Assembly (NCBI GenBank): GCA_041752395.1
Contig: JBGSWN010000102.1
Coordinates: forward strand, 1 to 10,574
Length of the DNA stretch: 10,574 nucleotides
DNA from: UBA6168 sp041752395
Lineage (GTDB): Bacteria > Bacteroidota > Bacteroidia > Chitinophagales > Saprospiraceae
Direction of reading: 5' to 3'
A program made the position numbers and the translations under genes. Within the stretch, counting starts at the first letter, position 1; every line of letters begins with the position of its first letter. The notes under the pieces are model-generated. The model saw only the letters and a program-made list of their open reading frames with translations. It searched no databases and had not been told where the DNA came from. Of the stretch, positions 5,631-10,574 are shown piece after piece.

Positions 5631-7709
5631 TCAAAACCGCAGTTCAAAGCTCGTTCCCTCGTTCGTCCCCGCAAAATTCATGGTTCCTTCCAACTGCCGC
5701 ACCAACCCTTGCACGAGGTTCAGGCCCAGGGACTTCGCTTTTCGGAGGTCAATATCGCTGGGCAGGCCGATGCCGTTGTCCCTTACCTTGAGCAGAAAAT
5801 CCTTGTCTGCCTGTCGCTGGAATTCAATCCAAATCATGCCGGATGGCCTGTCCGCAAAGGCATATTTATAGGCGTTGGTAATCAGTTCGTTCAATATCAG
5901 CCCGACCGGAATGGCAGTGTCAATGTCCAATTTGGAGTCGTCCACGTTCAAGGCCACCTCGACGTTTTGTCCAGCCGCCGCCTGTGAGCGGGCGATGTTT
6001 CTCGTCAGTTCTTCGAGGTAATGTTTGATGTCAATGCTTGACATATTGTCGGATTGATAGAGGTTTTGGTGGATGAGCGCCATGGACTGCACCCGGTCCT
6101 GGCCTTCCCGCATGAGCTTTTTGACGGTCTCGTCCGAGGCTTTTCGGGCCTGTTTGTCCAGCAGGCCGGAGATGATTTGGAGGTTGTTTTTCACCCGGTG
6201 GTGGATTTCCTTGAGCAGCACTTCCTTTTCGCCGAGGGATTGTTCCACCAGCGCTTTTTGTGCCTCAATGGTCGCTTTTGCTTTTTGGTTTCTGCGAAAA
6301 GCAAAGAACCCCAACAGCAGGATGACCCCCGCACCGCCCAATAGGCTCAAAAACACGTTTTGGCGGGCGTTGGCTTTGGTTATTTTGAGTTCGTTTTCCT
6401 GTTCTGTTTTTTGGAAAGCGAGCTCTTTTTCCCGCAGGCGAAACGTGACTTCGGCAGCGGCGGTGGCGGTTTTTTGCTGCTCGGTACTCCTGATGTTGCT
6501 CAAAGAATCTAGTTCCATTAAAATATCCACGGCTTCTGCTGTGCGTCCCGTATTTTGGAGGGACGTGGCATATACTTTAAGGACTGCCAGGTAATCATCG
6601 CCAGCAGTTTCGCCTGATATTTTATATCCCTTTATGGCTTCTTTGGCATAGGCGAAAGCCTTGGGATATTCCTTTTTTAGGTTAAAGATAGCGGCAAAAT
6701 TTTTAAGGGCCGTTGACTTTTTTATATCTCCATCCGGGTAGTTCTTTGCAATGGCATAGCTTTCATTGGACAATATCAAAGCAGAATCTGGCTGGTTTTC
6801 TTTGATGTATAAATTGGAAAGGTTTATCAATGAAATCACTATCCCTTCTTCATTTTTCAATTCCCGACTTTTTGCCAGGGCCAGCATATCATAGTTTTTT
6901 GCTTTGGAAATATCAATGTTCTCGTAAACGCTTCCTAAGCCAACAAGGGTATACGCTTTGCCATTTTCATCCTTAATTTCTTCTCTTAATTTTAATGAGT
7001 TTTCATAAAATACGATGGCTTTGTCATAGTCTTTAAATATTTCGTAAATATTTCCAATATTGGACAAGACAATTGCCTCCATATCTTTGCGATTGGCACT
7101 TACAGTATATTCTTTTGCCTTTGAAAAATAGTCCAATGCGTCGGCATATTCACCTGTACTCCTCAATACAACCCCGATGTTTGCCAAATTTTGAATCTTC
7201 AACATTTCATTATTAAGCCTCGGTTCTGCCTCCTTGTAATATTCAAGGGCTTTGTTCAGATGACCGCTAGAATATGCTGCTATGCCCAAATGGGTATAGG
7301 CCCTCCCTTCTAAATTTAATAATTTCTTGTCTTTTGGGTGGTTTAGAACTGTCATGGCTTTTTCGGCCCATATTCTCATGGAATCAATGCCGCCACCCTG
7401 ATAATGATAGCTGGAAAGCGTAAGGTAGGTACTTGCTATGCGGTCGATGTTTTTGGACTTCTCGGCGATGGTGATGCCTTGGAGGCAATAGGATTTTGCC
7501 TTTTCTAAGTCTAAAAACCGGAAGGCATCGCTCAATCCGGCCAGCGCATTCATCTTCGTCGTGTCTTCCACAGCATTCTTCAGCACCCGTTCTAGGCTGT
7601 CAATCAAAGCAGTATTGTCATTTTGAGCCACCGAAGTGGGGGAGAAGTGGAGCAGGAAAATCCCAAAGAGAAGGGATTTTGCGATTTGCCCAAGGTGGCG
7701 GTAAGTCAT
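5631..7709 (-). CDS. TPR-containing transmembrane sensor histidine kinase (HisKA_2 type)
   Basis: This 692-residue kinase has, in order: a signal peptide (1-29, ending TSVAQ); an exported sensor of about six or more TPR repeats (about 40-430, for example NLANIGVVLRSTGEYADALDYF); one membrane helix (about 452-471, FLSLLGGAGVILLLGFFAF); a short coiled coil; a HisKA_2 domain with EIHHRVKNNLQ, where the phospho-acceptor is His503 or His504; and an HATPase_c domain with N-box residues Asn607/Asn612, DNGIGLP from Asp644 and a second glycine motif (SLGLNLV, GTNEGTSF). All ATP-binding motifs are intact. TPR regions of such kinases usually bind protein partners, and the ligand here is unknown. The partner is the LytTR regulator downstream. 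ATG 7709 starts at the signal peptide. ATG 7736 would add nine residues and cannot be excluded. The open frame runs on to 8054, but that part is not protein-like. Confidence 0.94.
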   Translation of the reverse strand: MTYRHLGQIAKSLLFGIFLLHFSPTSVAQNDNTALIDSLERVLKNAVEDTTKMNALAGLSDAFRFLDLEKAKSYCLQGITIAEKSKNIDRIASTYLTLSSYHYQGGGIDSMRIWAEKAMTVLNHPKDKKLLNLEGRAYTHLGIAAYSSGHLNKALEYYKEAEPRLNNEMLKIQNLANIGVVLRSTGEYADALDYFSKAKEYTVSANRKDMEAIVLSNIGNIYEIFKDYDKAIVFYENSLKLREEIKDENGKAYTLVGLGSVYENIDISKAKNYDMLALAKSRELKNEEGIVISLINLSNLYIKENQPDSALILSNESYAIAKNYPDGDIKKSTALKNFAAIFNLKKEYPKAFAYAKEAIKGYKISGETAGDDYLAVLKVYATSLQNTGRTAEAVDILMELDSLSNIRSTEQQKTATAAAEVTFRLREKELAFQKTEQENELKITKANARQNVFLSLLGGAGVILLLGFFAFRRNQKAKATIEAQKALVEQSLGEKEVLLKEIHHRVKNNLQIISGLLDKQARKASDETVKKLMREGQDRVQSMALIHQNLYQSDNMSSIDIKHYLEELTRNIARSQAAAGQNVEVALNVDDSKLDIDTAIPVGLILNELITNAYKYAFADRPSGMIWIEFQRQADKDFLLKVRDNGIGLPSDIDLRKAKSLGLNLVQGLVRQLEGTMNFAGTNEGTSFELRF

Positions 7710-7821
7710 GTCTGTTCGTTTTGTTTTGATATACATAGGATTAGCTGGAGCTTGTAAGCTGCGAAAATAAAAGAATCTCAGCAGATATTCACGGCGGCGG
7801 GATAAAAACCAATGCCACCAT

Positions 7822-7855
7822 TCAAAAAAAGGGGCGCCACCAAACAGCAGCGCCC
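7822..7855 (-). terminator. Minus-strand terminator-like hairpin in the kinase leader
   Basis: On the minus strand, GGGCGC (7855-7850), a 12-base loop and GCGCCC (7837-7832) are followed by CTTTTTTT. No minus-strand gene precedes it within the gap, so it may end a small RNA or attenuate transcription into the kinase gene. Confidence 0.5.
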
Positions 7856-7977
7856 GCTCCGGGTAAATGGGTACATTAATGGAGCTAATAGGATATACAA
7901 AATTCGCAATACAAGTTGTTTTGAATGGGCCTCTTTCTGGCGGCAAATGTAAAAACAGCTTCGTCTTGCCCGGAATT

Positions 7978-8012
7978 GGTGGGACGAATGAAGGAAAAGC
8001 TGGGAGGAATGG
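7978..8012. repeat. 21-bp-period direct-repeat box, copy 2 (upstream of YHYH and kinase genes)
   Basis: GGGACGAAT (7981-7989) and GGGAGGAAT (8002-8010) differ at one base and are 21 bases apart start to start. The box lies about 123 bases before the YHYH start and about 270 bases before the kinase start, in the same orientation as copies 1 and 3. Confidence 0.5.
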
Positions 8013-8134
8013 TGTTGCTGAGGTTGCAAACTGCAATTCCCGTTTGCGGAGCAAAAAAATCTACCCCACCGAAGGATTCCCCCCGCTCCCGTCGTCCAAG
8101 CCCATTCAAAAACATCTATCACATCAAAATCATC

Positions 8135-9508
8135 ATGAAAAAAACGACCGTTTTATTCGCAATTTTGTTCACAGGCCTAGCCGCCTTCGCTCAGACCAAC
8201 CCCGCCATCACTGGATGGCTCATCAACACCTCCGACCTGAAAGGGCAGCACTACGTGCAGGGCAATTCCACGCCGATACAGGACAATGTGCTGGCCAATG
8301 TGCAGTCCGTCCAATATTCCAACGACTGGGCCTATGTGGCCGCAACGGGCATCCCAGCCTACGTCACTGGGCCATTTTTGGATGGAAATCCATCGCTGGC
8401 CACCGAGCAGACGGGTTTTTTCAAAATACCGCTGAACCCTGTACAAAACACGGGGACGCCCACCGCCACGACGGGCGGCAACATCGGCATCTTCGTCAAC
8501 GGCGTGGCGCTGTTCGACTACCGGGATGGCGTGGCTTGGAACTCGACCACTGGAACCCCCTGCGGAGGCCCAGGCAATTCGCCCTGCCCAGGCGGCCCCA
8601 TGGCCACTCAGAACTGGAACCGGGATGCCGTTCTTGCCGAACGTGGCGGCTTCGACTGCTCCAAGGCACACCCTGCCATGGGCAATTACCACCACCACCA
8701 AAACCCCTCGGCTTTCAACCTCGACCAAATGGTCCTCTCCAATATATGCGACTTATATCCAGCGGATGGTTTATATGCCATCAATGCTTCGGAACACTCG
8801 CCGCTGTTGGGCTTTGCCTATGATGGCTTCCCGGTATATGGCGCTTATGCTTTTAAAAATACCGATGGAACGGGCGGCATCACACGCATGAAATCAGGTT
8901 ATCAGCTTCGCAATATCACCATGCGCACCACTTCCCCGACGGGTGTGGATGTGCCTGATGGCCCAGATGTCAGCACCACCTATCCGCTCGGCTATTATCG
9001 GGAGGATTATGAGTTTATTGCCAACAGCGAACCGGATTATTTGGACGAACACAATGGCCGCTTCTGCGTGACGCCGGAGTACCCAAATGGCATTTACTGC
9101 TATTTCGCCACCGTGGATGACAACTGGAATTCTGCTTATCCTTATGTCGTTGGCCCTACGTTCTACGGCGTGAGGACGGGCACTAAAGTCACGAACATCG
9201 GCGAGGCGGTGACAACTTACAATCCCACCTCTGCGTTGTCTGAAAAGGGCTTGAATGCGCTTAAAACCACCATTTACCCCAATCCTTCCAGCGATTTTGT
9301 GGCAGTGCAAATAGATGGCCTGCTGAAGGAGGAACTGACCGTGAGCCTCTACGATATGAACGGCCGGAAAGTGCAGGAAACAACCTTGCAGCCGGGCAGC
9401 ACGATTGCTTATTTGGATACTCAAACTTTGTATTCAGGGCAATACGTCGTAGTGATTGCACTGAATGGCGAGGTGGCGCAGCGGGAGAAACTGATTTTGC
9501 AGAAATAA
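8135..9508 (+). CDS. Secreted YHYH-domain protein with T9SS C-terminal sorting domain
   Basis: This protein has 457 residues. Residues 1-20 (MKKTTVLFAILFTGLAAFAQ) are a signal peptide. The body matches the YHYH domain family: NIGIFVNGVALFDYRDG, a histidine cluster GNYHHHQNP with His186-His188, HSPLLGFAYDGFPVYGAY, and LDEHNGRFCVTPEYPNG. The histidines and acidic residues suggest metal binding, but the family's reaction is not established. Cysteines in CGGPGNSPCPG and elsewhere may form disulfides, as expected outside the cell. Residues from about 378 are a type A sorting domain (IYPNPSSDFVAVQI, LYDMNGRKVQET, YSGQYVVVI, final KLILQK), so the product is exported by T9SS and may be attached to the cell surface. 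ATG 8135 is chosen because it begins the signal peptide. The open frame upstream to 7925 is not protein-like. It is divergent from the kinase gene. Confidence 0.92.
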   Translation: MKKTTVLFAILFTGLAAFAQTNPAITGWLINTSDLKGQHYVQGNSTPIQDNVLANVQSVQYSNDWAYVAATGIPAYVTGPFLDGNPSLATEQTGFFKIPLNPVQNTGTPTATTGGNIGIFVNGVALFDYRDGVAWNSTTGTPCGGPGNSPCPGGPMATQNWNRDAVLAERGGFDCSKAHPAMGNYHHHQNPSAFNLDQMVLSNICDLYPADGLYAINASEHSPLLGFAYDGFPVYGAYAFKNTDGTGGITRMKSGYQLRNITMRTTSPTGVDVPDGPDVSTTYPLGYYREDYEFIANSEPDYLDEHNGRFCVTPEYPNGIYCYFATVDDNWNSAYPYVVGPTFYGVRTGTKVTNIGEAVTTYNPTSALSEKGLNALKTTIYPNPSSDFVAVQIDGLLKEELTVSLYDMNGRKVQETTLQPGSTIAYLDTQTLYSGQYVVVIALNGEVAQREKLILQK

Positions 9509-9548
9509 AGGCTGCGTCTTTAGGTAGTGTGTTCTTACTGCTGTGCGC

Positions 9549-9645
9549 CGCTTTTGTCATCGCCGCAGGCGACCTGTCCACGCCTTGTTCCCGTCATGTT
9601 TGCGCACCATACGTGGTCAGGTGGCCTACGGCGATGACAAAAGCG
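9549..9645. repeat. Large imperfect inverted repeat
   Basis: Arms 9549-9582 and 9612-9645 match at 31 of 34 positions, with the outer 17 (CGCTTTTGTCATCGCCG) perfect, around a 29-base loop. It begins 40 bases after the YHYH stop. It has no T tract, so it is more likely a dispersed palindromic repeat or processing hairpin than a simple terminator. Confidence 0.8.
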
Positions 9646-9648
9646 ACG

Positions 9649-9668
9649 ACCCCGACCTTGGTCGGGGT
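9649..9668. repeat. Short palindrome next to the large inverted repeat
   Basis: ACCCCGACCTTGGTCGGGGT is a near-perfect palindrome, which folds as an 8-bp stem with a CTTG loop. It follows the large inverted repeat by three bases and may belong to the same element. No U tail follows. Positions 9669-9798 hold nothing else that I recognise. Confidence 0.7.
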
Positions 9669-9798
9669 GGCTCAAACAGCAATTTTGGAAGTATTAATCC
9701 CCCACCGACCGAACATGCAATAAACTCACCTGTTCATAGCGTTACACCAGGGAATATTCGCCGAAGACCCACATCATTTTATCAAAAATCGAGTAACT

Positions 9799-10344
9799 AT
9801 GAACTTCAAACATTCCTTAGGGCTTGTCTTGGCCCTTGTTTTCTTCGGCATCAGCACCCAATCACAAGCACAGACCGGAAAGGCCAACCAACCCTTCGCT
9901 TGGAAAGTAACCACAGACAAGTGGTTCATGTCCCCCACGTACGCCTTTAAATACATGCCCACGGACTTTACCGCCAAGGGAGGCCAAGGCGTCGTCTCCA
10001 ACAAAGCAGCAGCCGGACACGGCCCCGTCGGCTCCAACGACTGTAGCCAATCGACGGCTCCCAGTGCCTGCACAGAAAGCCTCATCAAGGAAAGGTTCAA
10101 GGACATCGAGCTGCCAGGCGTCAGATTCCCCAGCGGCTACAGCGGGGTGGAATATGTGACTTTTGAGGTACAGACCAATGGCAAAGTGAACACATACCAA
10201 GTGGTGAAACAAGCCGTCGTTTGTCCGCCGTGCGTGCAGCAGGCCGTGAACTTAGTGGCTTCCATTGACCAATGGCACCCTGCCATACAGGATGGGGTCG
10301 TGGTAAAGAGTGAGGTCGTGGTACCTGTTTATTTTAAAAAGTAA
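9799..10344 (+). CDS. Small exported protein with a TonB C-terminal-like domain and CPPC motif
   Basis: This 181-residue protein has a signal peptide (1-24, ending QSQAQ). The middle part (about 30-105) is glycine-rich and polar, with Cys82 and Cys91, and I do not recognise it. The last 80 residues follow the TonB_C pattern: a G-V-E-Y-V-T-F-E-V strand, an N-G-K-V turn, a helix with conserved Ala, then QWHPAIQDGVVV and a final VVVPVYFKK strand. Unlike real TonB it has no N-terminal membrane anchor or proline-rich spacer, so it should be a soluble periplasmic or secreted protein and is not expected to drive TonB-dependent transport. CPPC (142-145) sits where the helix begins and could be redox-active, form a disulfide or bind metal. 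It stands alone between palindromic repeats. The start is chosen for the signal peptide. Confidence 0.85.
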   Translation: MNFKHSLGLVLALVFFGISTQSQAQTGKANQPFAWKVTTDKWFMSPTYAFKYMPTDFTAKGGQGVVSNKAAAGHGPVGSNDCSQSTAPSACTESLIKERFKDIELPGVRFPSGYSGVEYVTFEVQTNGKVNTYQVVKQAVVCPPCVQQAVNLVASIDQWHPAIQDGVVVKSEVVVPVYFKK

Positions 10345-10348
10345 AAGG

Positions 10349-10450
10349 TGATAGGACACAGATTGAACGGATTTAACAGATTTACACGGATAATTGATTT
10401 AAATCAGTGTTAATCTGTTCAGTCTGTTCAATCCGTGTCTTATCCTATCA
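10349..10450. repeat. 102-bp imperfect intergenic palindrome
   Basis: TGATAGGA (10349-10356) pairs with TCCTATCA (10443-10450), and GATTTAAATC (10396-10405) forms the centre. Between them the arms share segments such as CACRGATTGAAC and AACAGATT with short indels. The arms also repeat GATTnAAC-like words internally. It starts four bases after the stop of the small exported protein and could stop transcription from either side. Confidence 0.75.
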
Positions 10451-10471
10451 AATGCCATATATAGTGCAAAC

Positions 10472-10574
10472 TAATAGGTTTTCCCGAGGTGTCGGGACAA
10501 GTTGTGCAAATGCCGAGCAGGGTTGATGAGGTTTATAATGGTTTATAAAAAGTTGATTTGCACAACCTGTCCCG
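10472..10574. repeat. Inverted-repeat element, copy C (cut by the window edge)
   Basis: The left arm starts TAATAGGTTTT like copy B, then has 21 extra bases (10483-10503, with a CCCGA-GGTG-TCGGG hairpin) before GTGCAAA. CGGGACAAGTTGTGCAAA (10493-10510) is the reverse complement, with one mismatch, of 10557-10574. The right arm is therefore entering at the window end and should continue into CGGGAAAACCTATTA. Confidence 0.75.

Larger units (their letters stand above)
7710..8134. other. Divergent intergenic region between kinase and YHYH genes
   Basis: This 425-base gap should carry the promoters of two divergent genes. I see a minus-strand terminator-like hairpin (7822-7855) and a 21-bp-period direct repeat (7978-8012). 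A TATTTTCG near 7763-7770 on the minus strand resembles a -7 element but lacks a good -33 partner. No open frame here looks like a protein. Confidence 0.5.

Noticed and set aside
5509..5871. 120-codon plus-strand open frame between regulator and kinase
   Set aside because: Most of it is antisense to the HATPase domain of the kinase, and its composition is unlike a protein.
7710..8054. N-terminal extension of the kinase frame by 115 codons
   Set aside because: The extension reads through a terminator-like hairpin and has no protein-like pattern, while a clear signal peptide begins at 7709.
7925..8134. N-terminal extension of the YHYH protein by 70 codons
   Set aside because: It would bury the signal peptide MKKTTVLFAILF inside the protein, and the added residues resemble non-coding sequence.
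9543..9950. 135-codon plus-strand open frame
   Set aside because: It runs through the inverted repeats and overlaps the signal peptide of the small exported protein in another frame.

Overview
The window looks like a chromosomal segment of a Bacteroidota bacterium, probably a Saprospiria-like member, although the class is my inference. The evidence is two proteins with C-terminal type IX secretion (T9SS) sorting domains, a TPR sensor kinase with a transmembrane HisKA_2 core paired with a LytTR response regulator, start codons preceded by A-rich sequence instead of Shine-Dalgarno motifs, and several palindromic intergenic repeats.

Layout. Positions 2-211 are the tail of a T9SS-secreted protein that begins outside the window. 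Positions 212-908 hold no gene. They contain two degenerate copies of a hairpin-rich repeat (269-568), the second bounded by a perfect 20-bp inverted repeat, and a bidirectional terminator hairpin (834-865) close to the next start. Positions 909-4139 encode an exported, full-length tricorn-type S41 protease followed by a strong terminator. Positions 4215-4729 hold minus-strand terminators and a possible two-frame gene relic. On the minus strand, 7709-5631 (sensor kinase) and 5482-4730 (LytTR regulator) form a two-component system. A 425-bp divergent intergenic region separates it from a secreted YHYH-domain protein with a T9SS tail (8135-9508). After another inverted repeat comes a small exported protein with a TonB-C-like fold and a CPPC motif (9799-10344). 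The window ends in a 102-bp imperfect palindrome and a third copy of the inverted-repeat family, cut by the window edge.

How the parts may work together. The kinase senses through an exported TPR domain and probably phosphorylates Asp56 of the regulator. The regulator's targets are unknown. The most interesting signal is a 34-bp intergenic motif in all three gaps around the kinase and regulator genes. It contains two near-identical 9-mers with a 21-bp period (22 in one copy), which is the geometry used by LytTR DNA-binding domains. One copy lies just upstream of a plausible regulator promoter. This is a hypothesis of autoregulation and perhaps control of the YHYH gene. I found no rRNA, tRNA, CRISPR array, transposase or phage gene.
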